Assembly (NCBI GenBank): GCA_024741835.1 | Contig: JAENRP010000191.1 | Location: 1-64,000 of the forward strand | Direction of reading: 5' to 3' | Length of the DNA stretch: 64,000 nucleotides | Origin: Diplocarpon mali | Lineage: Eukaryota; Ascomycota; Leotiomycetes; Helotiales; Drepanopezizaceae | Shown here: positions 22,940 through 33,689 of the stretch, one piece after another | Layout: every line of letters starts with the position of its first letter | Position numbering within the stretch: position 1 is the stretch's first letter | Notes under the pieces: generated by a model | What the model was told of the DNA's origin: nothing | The model's input: the letters and a program-made list of their open reading frames with translations, nothing else | Databases searched by the model: none | Made by a program: the position numbers and the translations under genes

Positions 22940-24150
22940 GTCTATTATAAAGGCTAAATAGGAGAACTTTGCATTTATAAAATCTGTACCTTATTCGAAA
23001 GGTAGTATACTCCTTTAATTTAGGGTCTATTTGTATCCGATTAAAAGCGGCTCAAATATTTAATTTTATGAAAATCTTGGCTTTAGATACTCGCCCTAAA
23101 AGCTCATCTATCCTTAGAATCGGGTAAGCGTCCTTTTGAGTTAGTATATTTAGCTTCTAATAGTTTATATAAAATCAGAGGCTACTATCGGCCTTCTTTA
23201 TAAATAGTACTAGCGAAGCAAAGGGGCTAGTACTTATTTTAATAAAGCCTTTATCTAAATTCTCAAGTAAGTACTCCTTTATAACCTTAAGCTCCTTAGT
23301 AGATTGATAGTAAAGGGGTAAATAGGCGTTAGGTAAGGGCCCTTTTAACTATATCTTATAATTGTAGTACTGATAGGAAGGGAGGGTATCTGCATCCCTT
23401 TTTAAAAAGGCTTATCTTAGAGATTGGTACTATTTCAAGAGTCGATTGTTAATTAGCTTTTCAATATCGGAATTCTTAGGCTTATATCTTTCCTTTAAAA
23501 TCCTATCTACTTTATAAATACTAGTTTAAAAGAACTCAGTCTCCTTATACTTTATATTATAATAAAAGGCATTAGCACTGATTTCGCAAATAGGAACCGC
23601 AGCTTTAAGGCATTTGCAAATAGGGTTAGATTATAATCAATTTATATTAGACTATTTTCTTAGATCTAGCTAAATTATAAGTAAGGGCGCTGGTCTAGTA
23701 ATAGTAATAAGGATCTTGCGCCTAGCTAGGACTATTAAATTAACGCAAGACTGTCTTCTATTAATCTATTAAGCTTTATCTATAGCTATTTCCTATTCTT
23801 TGCGATTAATATTAGCTTAATAATTGGATCGGATCCGAAGTCCTTTAAAAGGGGGAAGACAAATGATGATTTCCTTTGCAAACTAGGAAGATAGGGGGTA
23901 ATACAAAGGCTATACGAATCGGTTTTCCTTCGGCTTAAGTTTAAGTCGGAATTAGCGTATCTACTTAACTCTAATAATAGTATTGCATTAGCCTAGGTTG
24001 AGAATAACCTAAGGGCAATTGTAAATACGCCTTCTATCAATTATTAAGTGAAAGCGCATATAGTATATAGCTTATATGCAAATAGTATTTTAAAATCTAT
24101 AAATAGGAATAAGGGCTAGAAGAGGAAGAATTTTAAAGCTAGTCACTTTT
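22940..24150 (-). pseudogene. Gypsy A: protease and first half of RT (broken)
   Basis: The minus strand reads ASLVLFIKKADSSL, AYPILRIDELLGRVSKAKIF, KLNI and FNRIQIDPKLKEYTTFRIRY, the fingers and palm of Ty3/gypsy RT. Protease is expected upstream at about 23550-24100 but is too decayed to mark its Asp. Reading is interrupted downstream by copia 2. Confidence 0.85.
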
Positions 24151-24199
24151 AAAAGATATATAAAAAGGGAACAATTTAAAAACAGGTAACTAAAGGCTC

Positions 24200-25960
24200 T
24201 AATATCTACTAAAGCTAATAATAATACTTTAAGTCTATTTATACTAATAGTATAAAAGGTTAGGAATTGCTTCCCTTTTATTAAAGAGTTAAGATCTAGC
24301 TTTAATAAGTTGCACTTTCGTAGGCCTAAGTAGGAGTCTTTTCCTAAGCCTTTTCATTTTCCTAATCTTCCTCTATTTTAACCCTATTTTTAATTAAGTC
24401 TAAAGTCGGATCATCTTCCTCTATATCTTTTAAGGCATTAATCTTACTTACAAAAGGGCACTTAGTCTTATAGTAACCAGTTTTACTATAGGTCTAGTAG
24501 GTAGCTTACTTAAGGGGCAAAGTAAGAGAACTAGCTTTAGCTAATATATCTTAGTAAAAAGGGGTAGTAGGCTTTAAGGCTAGTGGCTTAGAAACTCAAG
24601 TGGTATTTCCAGCGCTCGGACCGCGAGCAGTCTTATTAAAAAGCGAACCGGATATCTTTTAATATAATACTAAGGTCGCTTTACTTCTAATCAAAGGGTT
24701 AAGAAGTTGATTACTTTAGCGTTCGGCATCAAGGGCGTTCAATTGATTAATTATAATAGTATAGTCCTTCCTTTAAAAGGCCTTAGCTAAGGCGCAGGTA
24801 GCTCTAAGCTAGGAGGTAATCTTATTCTATATAAAAAAGAACTACTTAAATCTTAAGACCTCTCTTTAAATTGCGGCAAATTAGAATTAAGCTTAAAACT
24901 AAGGAAAAGTTTCTTTAAAATAACTAGCTTCCCTTATATAGAAGTAGTAGAAAGTAGATCGGAATAGGTCTACCTCTTAATTAGTTAAAAAGTAATTGCT
25001 TAGCAGTTCTACTATTTCTTAATAGTTTCGAAAGGGGTTAGTCTTTAAAAGGTACTAGGATTTAAGGTACATTCGGGCTTATCCTATAGTAGATCTTTAA
25101 ATAAGGGCTTGGCGAGCTTGCTTATTTAAATATAAGTTAGCGTTAACTTATAATTGGTCTTAGACTAAAGCTAACTACTACTTATATATTAAAGAGGTTC
25201 TATTATTAAAAGGGGTAATCTTTTCAATTAGCTGAATTTTTAGCCATTTTATATTTATATCGACTTCTAAAAGAGGCTAGGTCTCGCTTTATCAAAAGTA
25301 GGTAGATTCTCGCTTAATAGTCTAATATACGCGCTAATCCGTTTCTTAGCTTTAATAAGCTAGGGTCTTTAAGCTAAAGATAGCTTAAGCAATCCTACTA
25401 ATCTTACTTTGCAATTATCAATTAGATTAATCTTAATATTATAAGGATTCCTTTAAACCTAAGACTATTCCTTATAAGACGTTTAGGTTCGAAAAGTCTT
25501 ATTTATCTCAATTGGCTTAGCTATAGCATTATAGTCTTTTACCTTTGGCGGCAGAGGAAGGTCTGGCCTTAGGGGCTAGGGTAAGGGTACTCCCTATAGA
25601 AGCTGGTTCCCCGAACAAACTAGGTACATTCCGTATTTACTAACTTCCGGCTAGTAAGGAATTCATTTTACCGATTTTGATTTCGGTAGTGATTCAATTA
25701 AAAAGGGGTTTTACAAAAAAAGGGTTCTAATAGTATAGTGCTCTCTTAACTTCTGCCTATAGCACTTTTATAAAAGGAGTAGTTAAGAAAATCCGGCTAA
25801 TGAAAGCGTTCCTCAATTATACTAATTAATAAGCTATACTTAAGCTCTTAATTTGTTTAAGAGATCTTTAAGATCTTAACTTTATTAAAAGTCGAAATAA
25901 CTGCAAATCAAATTTCAAAAGGGGTAAGATATTACTAAAAGCCGTCCTTAGTAGAGAAGA
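24200..25960 (-). pseudogene. Gypsy A gag (broken)
   Basis: A zinc knuckle in C-x2-C-x4-H-x4-C spacing is seen on the minus strand at about 24450-24510, where SKTGYYKTKCP keeps only the last Cys, with Tyr at the other three positions. Upstream to about 25900 the sequence is gag-like but not alignable by eye. The 5' LTR follows at 25975. Confidence 0.65.
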
Positions 25961-25974
25961 ACTTCTTTATTTAA

Positions 25975-26281
25975 TATAATAATATAGAACCGCTAAAGTA
26001 CAAGATTAAGTATAAGAGTAAGAAGTAGTGCAAAAGGCGTATTTTATAGGTCTAATACAAAGGAAACAAAGAAGTTAAAGAACCCTCCTTAAGGGAGAGC
26101 CCTTCTTCCTTATATATATAGCAGCTAGAAGCTCTATTGCCTATTTATATAATATTATACAAGAATATCCTTTTATACCTTTAGGGTCGATTCGAGAAAA
26201 CCCTGCATCGAATCGAGATTGCGAAACCTTAAAACGCTGTACTCCTAGGTAATTGCACTAAGTGGAGGTGCAGCCGTTATA
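25975..26281 (-). repeat. 5' LTR of gypsy A
   Basis: 307 bp, homologous to 6477-6782. It ends GCAGCCGTTATA, followed by the CGAAC duplication. Confidence 0.9.
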
Positions 26282-26286
26282 CGAAC

Positions 26287-26402
26287 CTGCAGACTCTTTA
26301 AGAGTTTGCAAAGCCGAGATCAAGTCCTTTCGACTACGATATAATCAAACCCTAAGTCGAATAAAGCTAGAACTTTCGAAAACGTTAGAATGAAAAGTTT
26401 TT
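26287..26402 (+). repeat. Left terminal inverted repeat of the outer element, continued
   Basis: Continuation of 6435-6476 after the gypsy insertion. It matches the reverse complement of 28570-28682. Confidence 0.7.
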
Positions 26403-28569
26403 CTTTCTACTATTTCGAATCAAGGGTGTTGATTCCGGAATTCTAGAGCGTGCGTATGATTACAAAAGCTAGATACCTGGCTGCGCTGCTTTATATGGTT
26501 TTCTTAGTATTTTATATCTCCCCCTTATGCTCCAAATACTGCTTTACATATTTTAGGGTCCCTTATCAATTCTCTGATTTTTTCAATTATGATTGATTCC
26601 TAAGCCTCTAATACAACTTCTAATAGCCACTTATATAAACTGTGAATATCTAGGTCTTTCCTCTCGATAAAGTCTTTTATGTTACCCTATATAGAGAGCA
26701 TAATATTATAATCATTGATCGCAAGTTATTATCTTCCTTAAGGTCTTCAGTATAAGTATACTTAATATCAGCTCTAAATTCAACTATGGTGATATGGACC
26801 TAGAAAGTAGCGGATTCAGAGTTAAGTATTATTAAGTATAACCCTAAGTTAGTACACTTGAAAGTATAACCTTGTATAGTATCCTAGAATCGTGCATAGA
26901 CGCCAAATCTGTTATCATTTTGCCTTATACGTAGTATATTACCGCTTTCATAAATACCCTCTACTCTCGACCTATACTTGCGTACTTTAGGACTGTTCAA
27001 ATATACACTCATAATTAAATGAAATATTTAATAAAGGATATAGAGGGAAAAAAGAAAGTAGTAGTATTTAATAAGGAGAATGAAAAAGATAAGGAAAATA
27101 TCATATCTCGATAATTTTGTATACAATCGATAATAAGAGTTATGATTAAGAGCTGCTACTAAGAAGTAAGATACTTAATTTATTTAAATAAATAGCTCCT
27201 ATTATTGTAAAGGGCTTTTTTTAAATAGTGAACCTAAGTCGACTCCGTTTATCAAGGCACCTTTCGAGAATATACTCACCAGAGACCTAAAGGGAATAAC
27301 TATTAATTAAGATATATATTAGACCTTTTTCTAAGTAATTAGGAGTCATAATGATAATAGGCTAAATGGTAAAGATATAAGGGGTTTTAAGCTAGTTTCT
27401 CCTTATGTATAAATCAGCCTATGGCGTTTTTCGCTTATACTATACAGTTCAAAACTAACCTAGTATAAGAGGAAAATACTATCTGTACGAGAATAAGAAT
27501 ATGGTCAAGTTGGAGTGAAGAGCTGAGGCTCTATGGAAGATCAGGCTATCAAAAGAATAATACCCCGCAAGGCCGGTCCTACCGCCGGGGCTTAATTGGA
27601 GAAAAACAATGATTAAGAGGCTCCTCAAACCTCTTATTTCTAAATGGACTCTACGATCATAGGCTCCAATAAGATAGTAAATACTAAAAGGTAGAGTCTA
27701 ATGACTACTTACGCCCCTTAATCACAAAAGACAAGTTGCGAAAAAGCAGCTTGGTATGTAACTAGACATTCCGCCAGCATGAGTTCAGTATTTAGTAAAG
27801 AAGAGCTACTTGCGTAAGTTCAAGGTTATTTTGTAGCCCTGCTTTTTGTCTTTATTTCTATGAATAGTTGAATTAACAAGCGAATAAGCTTCGATATCTG
27901 TAGGGAGAGCCGCATAGGTGTTCATATTATCTTTGTAATCTCTTAGGGGTTTCAATTGTTATATAGCGAGTATTAAATGTACAGATGACTAGTTCCTCTG
28001 CAACATATGTATCTTTATTCTAACCCTTTTTTTTGCTTCAATATGCTATATTAGTTCTGAAATATAGAGAATAAGCGGGAAGAGCTTTGGTTAGATTAGC
28101 TGTAAGGGGGAAAATAGTAAAAAACTCCTTGCGATTCACTATTTAGTCTATCATACCTATAGTTCCCAATTCCTTAAGTGAGAGTCTAACTTATGCCTTG
28201 ATCGACAGTTATTCTCTCTAAATCCCAGGCAAGTATATTTTGAGAAGGTGCATTAATAAATATAATCGCCTTAGGTTCTCTATTCTAGGATAAGCCCTTT
28301 ACGCTAATAGCAGTTATTTACTTAATTATATCAAGCGTCTTTTTGAAAGGCGGCGGCTCTCGATTACAATTCTTTTTATCAACTTTATGAATTCTTCGAA
28401 ACATATCCTATCCCTTCCTCTTCCTACCTATATACCAAAACTCGCCTTTTCCCCCTTTATATCCCTTATCAAGCTTCTTGTTCAGTCGTAGATATATATT
28501 TCAACAATCTTAGAGTACACAAGCACAGGTAAAAAGTAGGGGGTATTTGTAATAGAGGTAAGATTAAAA
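26403..28569. other. Interior of the terminal-inverted-repeat element, no recognised gene
   Basis: AT-rich, degraded sequence. Open stretches exist on both strands, for example a minus-strand segment starting MSVYLNSPKVRKYRSRVEGI near 27010 and another near 28390 (MFRRIHKVDKKN), and a plus-strand frame around 27470-27820 with TAA stops. None matches a transposase family I know. A short GC-rich patch (CCCGCAAGGCCGGTCC, about 27564-27580) stands out from its surroundings. Confidence 0.4.
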
Positions 28570-28724
28570 CTTTTCATTTTAAAGCTTTCGAAAAGTGCTA
28601 TCTCATTCGACTTAGATATTGGTTAATTCATATTTAAAAGAAGTTAATCTCAGTTCTGCAGATCCCTTAAAAGAATCTGCTGGTTCGTAGGAGACACCGC
28701 GTATAGGTGTTGAGTCGTTGTCTC
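28570..28724 (-). repeat. Right terminal inverted repeat of the outer element
   Basis: Inverted copy of 6435-6476 plus 26287-26402. It contains the uninterrupted CGAAC target (28683-28687 on the minus strand). The outermost 34 bp are themselves partly palindromic (GAGACACC ... GGTGT ... GTCTC). Confidence 0.75.
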
Positions 28725-29429
28725 TCATAGCACACCTTAAAGACGCTCTACAATTGATTAGCCTCGCTTTTCGATGTTGTCAATTGATCAGATGATTATT
28801 AGAATTAGCATATTCGGCTTCAGTTGTGAGTATTTAGTCTTGTTATATTGAAAATAAGTTGTTGAACTTTACAAACCTTTCTACAGTTCCAAATCAGATT
28901 TCTGCGCTTGCCCGTCGGGAAACCAGACTACGCCAGAAGAGAGTCTCTGTAACTGCTAGAAGTCATTCCATTGAAACTGCCCAAGAAATTTCTCAAATTC
29001 GCCAACCGAACAGGGCCTCGATACGCGTTCGTTTCTGCCTAGCATTTCTGGAATAGAAATTCACAGTATTTCAGGTCGGGTACCACTGGCACGATTGTTC
29101 AAATTGCTCAATGTATTCAGATTCTAGAAGTCGCAAATCGCTCGGTGGTTTTGATAGTGAGTCGTAGGTGACCAGATTGTGGATTTCAGTAGGAGTGCTT
29201 CGATTACAATTTCCCTGAAAGCAAGATAACAGTAAATGCGCCACAGCAGTGGCGCATCTGACACGCAGAAAAGTCACAAGTCCTTGTCCTCCTAAAACAC
29301 AAAACGCAGGGAGTCCATGCCTGTAAATGTCTTCTGCCTCGGCTCACCTGATAATTTTCTTATTTCGAGCAACGATATAAGCTCCCGCATTGAATTGATA
29401 TTTTGAGCTCTCTTCCCGATTGCCGACTT
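28725..29429. other. Transition from transposon island to gene block, no supported gene
   Basis: Base composition changes here from AT-rich to balanced. A 65-codon open frame at 28859-29056 (plus) and one at 29071-29277 (minus) have no recognisable content. The right part is the 3' flank of the Bax-inhibitor family gene. Confidence 0.45.
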
Positions 29430-30577
29430 TTAGTTGTTCTGTTGGCTGTTGAGAATGCGGAGAATATTCAGGAATAGGTTAATGATGTCCAGGTAGAGAC
29501 TGATCGCAGCGGCAATCTCCTCTTCAACATGATAGTGTCTCATGATAAGCTGCGTATCCACCAAAATGTAGCCCGAGAATATGAGAGCACCAAGACCCGA
29601 GTACACCAATTCCGTCGTGCTACTATGTGGAAAGAACGCGGCCATGAACCCGAATAGAATCAAAGCCTAGAGGAAAAACTCGAAATTAGTATTGCGTCTT
29701 AAAGAGATATTTGGTGCGCTTGGGTTGATGCAAGAGGCGGGAAGCGTGTCAGAGTAATCATATGAGCGGAAAATGTGCCTCAAGACTCCCGGAACAGCCT
29801 GTAAGATATCGGAGAACACGCACCCAAAGCCCTCCAAAAAGATACGGCGCCCACGATGTAAAGTCGTACTTCGTCTGGCATGCAAATATGGTAAGGGCCA
29901 TAAATATTCCCGCTGTCAGCAGTACAGCTTGTAAGACAACTCGGGACTGGTAAAATGATACAATGACAGACACGGAGTATGCTTCGAAAGCTGTAAATCC
30001 GCTAGTTGTAAAATGTCAGCGGCAAGTGGATTTGATAGAACAAGAGATACATACCTCAGGAACAGAAGGTTTGTCGGATAAGACTTTCGTTTCCAGAAGG
30101 TAAGAAGCATGAATCCGATAGCACCAAAGAGCTAGTAAACTTAGTACGCCACGAGAACAGGAGTGTGCGAACATACTGAAACCCACATCATCCACTGGTT
30201 GCTTTGGATCCATGATCTGTATGAGTCGCTAAAGAAGGAAACAGAGCTCAAGACCGCAGTGGCGATGAGTTGGACTGAAAGAATAGCGTAGACCTTGCGG
30301 ACGAAGGCCATTCGAATGTCTACTGATGCTTCCGCCACAGAGCCTCCAAACTAGATATACGTTAGAATCTTCTTCTTTCGAAGACACATACCCTACATAC
30401 CTTGAAATCATCTGGAATGTTGTCTTCGCTGCTTCGGGGGTTTCCTCCCAGGAGCGCTGCCTGATCCGTAGAGCTTGGTGATTGGACTGCATAGGAGGGA
30501 GGCGCTTGGGAGTAATTTGCAGCATCATCAAAAGAGTCGCGCTGAGGCGCTGCTGTGTATCTGGTTGTTCCGGACAT
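29430..30577 (-). CDS. bxi1: Bax inhibitor-1 family protein (TMBIM/LFG type, yeast Bxi1 homologue)
   Basis: Multi-pass membrane protein of the ER/Golgi or vacuole, implicated in Ca2+ homeostasis and control of cell death. Five exons: 30401-30577, 30177-30350, 30055-30131, 29824-30001 and 29430-29666, giving 280 residues. A cytosolic N-terminus rich in Pro/Ser (residues 1-60) precedes about seven hydrophobic segments. The family sequence is readable: MAFVRKVYAILSVQLIATAV, FGAIGFMLLTFW, TAFEAYSVSVIVSFY and SWAPYLFGGLW. The signature end YSGLGALIFSGYILVDTQLI leads to HVEEEIAAAISLYLDIINLF with an acidic EEE. Introns 1-3 are 45-53 bp. Intron 4 (29667-29823) is 157 bp, with a GTGCGT donor, and was chosen because it restores the family sequence. 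Confidence 0.92.
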
Positions 30578-31387
30578 TTTAACGGTGTTCGTTCTCGTAG
30601 GCTGCAAAGTATGTTGCTGTGAGGAGACAGGATCGAGAGTAGGATGAGGTCTGATGAGGCTTACGATGACGGGATGTGAGGATCTGGGGAGCGGGCGCTA
30701 GCGGATGCTATGCTGCCCCACTCCTCTGAATCATCACAGCAGCCTTATCCAGAAGTGCAATACCATATAAGATGAATCAAAAGGCTATTCAGCTCAAAAC
30801 CTCTCATGTTACCCTATTGAAGTAAGGCATCGTCGGAAAATTCCCGTCTGAGTGTGGAAAACTTTGGCGCCAGGTCTATGAGCGTCCCGATCATATCTTT
30901 TCAGACACTGGCCACTAGCCACTAGCCACCAGCCCACGAGCTACCCAAATTTTAATAGGTATTCCGCTGTTAGCGTTACCTTTCCTTAAATTTGAAGTAT
31001 TACCCATCCTGCTAGTTCGAATCACTTATTGTTGCTCATCAGAGAGGCATAGGGATACAAACATCTGGAAATTCCAATGAACTATAAAACACAGAATGAT
31101 GTAAATACCATCAAGCATTCACAGCAATCCACTAGCGCCTTCTATCAGGAGTTGGAGAGTGAAGGGAAAGAATTCAGTCGCGCATTAGAAGCTGATAAGA
31201 AAAGAGGTGATTGCCTTTTTGGAAACCTGAGAAGTTCTTGCAAATGCCATCCGCGACCCGCAAAAGAAAAACCCCCAAGCTCCCATATCGCGTCAACAAC
31301 CTAGATCTCGATGCACAGACCAGAGAATTGCCCAGTTTGGATTAGACCTTGATCTCCTTCGTCCTCGATCTTTCGTAGAAATCAATA
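30578..31387. promoter_or_regulatory. Region between the septin gene end and the bxi1 start
   Basis: Contains the bxi1 promoter (right of 30577) and the septin 3' flank. Positions about 30905-30935 have three near-tandem copies of CCACTAG. A 75-codon plus-strand frame (31077-31304) shows no recognisable domain and is not called. Confidence 0.4.
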
Positions 31388-32948
31388 CTATGCTTCAGAG
31401 TCCGCGTGCGTTCCGTTAGTAGCGTCTAGATGTGCGCTTTGCTCTCGGTGCATTCTGGCCTCGATCTCTTTCAGCTGGCTCTCACGAGCCAACAACTCTT
31501 GTCTCTTCTCGTTGATCTCCCTCTGGACCTTGACCTCGATCTCTCGGAGCTTCTCCTCTTCACGTCGGAGTTGCTCTTCCTTCAGACGGACTGATTGAGA
31601 TGCGAGATCCTCAGGATTCATTGACGAATCACTATGAAATCCTATTAGCTTCTGGAAAGGAATTGGAAATAGCAACTTACGCTCCAGCGCCACCATCAAC
31701 ACTCTTACTGAGCTTCTCGGTACGGTAGTTTTCGTACAGGAAGTCGTGAGTGATCTCCTTCAAATCTGCCAGATGGCTGTGGAGAAGGGCGCTTCGAATT
31801 GCAAGGAAATCGGAATGTCTGGGGTTGTCCACCTCTACAACTCCCCACGGGTATTGCCGAGCTCGAGCCTTGCGGCCACCGATCTCAACGACCTCTTCGG
31901 ATCCAACAATTGCAAAAGGCATCAGACTGCGGAGTTCGGCGTTCTCTTCCACAGTATCCTCATCATCCTCTTCAATGTCGTATGGGAAGTTGTAAACAGG
32001 GATTCTGTAGTGTTCAATATCCTCCATAACGAGCTTCTTTGACTCGGCGAGTTCAGCAGGTGTCAGGGAGTCGGCTTTGCCAATGACTGGAATGACATTG
32101 ACACGAGGAGACAGACGCTTCATGAGCTCGATATCCAGCTCGCGGAGGCTTTAATGCATCAGATACCAAACACTGAGTGTAATGAAGAAGCAAATATACA
32201 CTTACCCGTGTCCAGTGGGAGTGATGAAGTAGAGAAGAGCGTGGACTCGATTGTCGCGGAATCGAGGATTTCGTTTGATACGAGACTCCTCGGCGAGAAT
32301 ATCATCATACTGTCGTTCAAGATATCCAACGATCTCCCCGAAACTGGGACTTGTCAGCACATTGCAGTCACCTCCTCCGCCAGAATGCCCCTACCTCGCC
32401 TCGTTATCGATTTGGTCTCCAAAGCCTGGCGTATCCACGATAGTCAGAGAGATGCGAGTTCCTTCCTCGTCCAGCTCCAATTCTGCCTGGATGTCAGCTA
32501 TGGTGTTCGGCGATAGTCAGATCGGGCTCTTCCGCACCAACGGTGATGGGCTTGATTCGAACACCCTCCTCGACGTGAGCATTCGTGGCGTCATCGTCAT
32601 CCTTTCCAGCAAGGACTTTCTTTCCGCAGAGTGTGTTCACGAACGTAGTTCGGCCTGTAATGATCATTTGTCACTGTCCTTCTAGATTATGTTTCTGCTG
32701 TCCCACGTACCTGTGCCTGAGGCACCGCAAACCATCAAGCAGAACTGGATACCCTTCTTAACATTCTTCTTCCTGCGAATCTTAATCTGTAGAGGCAGAG
32801 GTCAGCACTGGCTCAGCCCAACGTTTCTGTGCGCAAACCAAGCCCTAGCATGATACTGCCTGGAGACCTTGTGGCCAGAAACGGCAAAAGGGGGAGGTGA
32901 CCAGAAGTCGCGAGAAGATCAACATACTGCGCCCAACGGAGAGGACAT
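31388..32948 (-). CDS. cdc11: Septin (Cdc11/AspA type)
   Basis: GTP-binding cytoskeletal protein that forms rings and filaments at septa, hyphal tips and branch points. Seven exons: 32928-32948, 32711-32786, 32538-32654, 32395-32482, 32206-32343, 31681-32148 and 31388-31631, totalling 383 residues. The first exon encodes only MSSPLGA and is followed by a 141 bp intron. The polybasic KIRRKKNVKKG precedes the P-loop GASGTGRTTF; then come G3 DTPGFGDQIDNE, G4 VIGKADSLT and the septin unique element ending HDFLYENYRTEKLS. A C-terminal coiled coil (LKEEQLRREEEKLREIEVKV) follows. Similarity to Cdc11 is highest in my recollection. Other septin subgroups are less likely. Intact. Confidence 0.93.
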
Positions 32949-33689
32949 GCTGGTGACTGTGTAGTGAAAAGGGGCGACGGCCTGTCAGTTACACGGGTAG
33001 TGGCACGTATCAAGATATCGAGAGTGGCCGTAACGTCGTGTAAAGCAATTGGCCGCGAGAGAGGTTCGTGAAGTGAGTAAGGTGCGGGTTGCGACCTCAG
33101 GGACGATTATTTCGCTACGCAAAAAGGGGACCAGCCCAGGGGTGGACAGAAGGAGAAATGGAAGAAACGGCGCTACAGTATGTTTAGGCCACCGTACTGG
33201 CACAAGGCTGACATCTCGGCACTTTCGTAGTATGTAAATACGTCGAGGGTCAGTAATAAGGTATATAAAGGTGCGTAGCGGCCAACAGGTCTACTTCCTC
33301 CACTCAAACTTGACGGGCCTTCCATACTGTAGAGCCAATATCGATTGTTCGCAGGCGCCAGGTAAGGGACCCCCTATCTTGAGTCTGCTTTCTAAAACCT
33401 CCTCTCGAAAGTCTTCGCTGCCACACACCTCTTGGCTAGAGCAGGGGATGGAATTAGGAAAGGCTGCGCGATAGTGCTAGCGCCTCCGATAAGATCACGC
33501 CGGCAGAATGTCGACTCCCGCGGCTCTCGATGAATCCAAAACCAACTTGCAAAGCAGCTGCAGACAGATGTGATCCGAACGACAGATGCACACACAATAT
33601 GCTCGCAAAGTTCATTGTAGCTGCTCCTATATCCTTTGAATAATTAACCTCAAACCACATCTTGGACAGCCTGCATCAGCCTCGCAGCC
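32949..33689. promoter_or_regulatory. Divergent promoter region, septin / PROPPIN
   Basis: 740 bp between two genes read away from each other. It must hold both promoters and 5' UTRs. A TATA-like TATATAAAGG lies near 33261. No coding region is supported; small frames on both strands have no family features. Confidence 0.45.

Larger units (their letters stand above)
6477..26281 (-). mobile_element. Ty3/gypsy LTR retrotransposon A, minus strand, split by two copia insertions
   Basis: Two ~306 bp LTRs in the same orientation (6477-6782 and 25975-26281) are flanked by CGAAC (6472-6476 and 26282-26286). With the two copia insertions removed the element is about 7557 bp. All pol domains read on the minus strand in the order gag, protease, RT, RNase H, integrase from right to left, so the 5' LTR is the right one. 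A purine-rich tract on the minus strand next to the left LTR is the expected polypurine tract. Every ORF is broken by stops. An additional ORF on the opposite strand lies between integrase and the 3' LTR. A second copy starts at 59916. Confidence 0.93.
6435..28724. mobile_element. Unclassified element with ~155 bp terminal inverted repeats, split by a nested gypsy element
   Basis: When the gypsy insertion (6477-26281 plus one CGAAC copy) is removed, 6435-6476 joined to 26287-26402 aligns well as an inverted copy of 28570-28724, over about 155 bp including shared blocks such as TGTCTCCTACGAAC, CTAAGTCGAAT and AATGAAAAGTTT. The reconstructed element is about 2480 bp. Long inverted repeats fit Mutator-like or related DNA transposons, but no transposase is recognised and no clear target duplication is seen. 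A foldback or non-autonomous element is possible. Confidence 0.65.

Noticed and set aside
6477..26281. Reading gypsy A as a plus-strand element because the first ORF after the left LTR is on the plus strand
   Set aside because: RT, RNase H, integrase and the gag knuckle all read on the minus strand, and the purine tract beside the left LTR fits a minus-strand 3' end.
27460..27700. Possible rRNA or organelle-derived fragment because of a GC-rich patch and GTACGAGAA-like words
   Set aside because: No continuous rRNA similarity could be followed; the match is too short.
28859..29056. 65-codon plus-strand frame at the island border
   Set aside because: No conserved features, and it lies in transition DNA.
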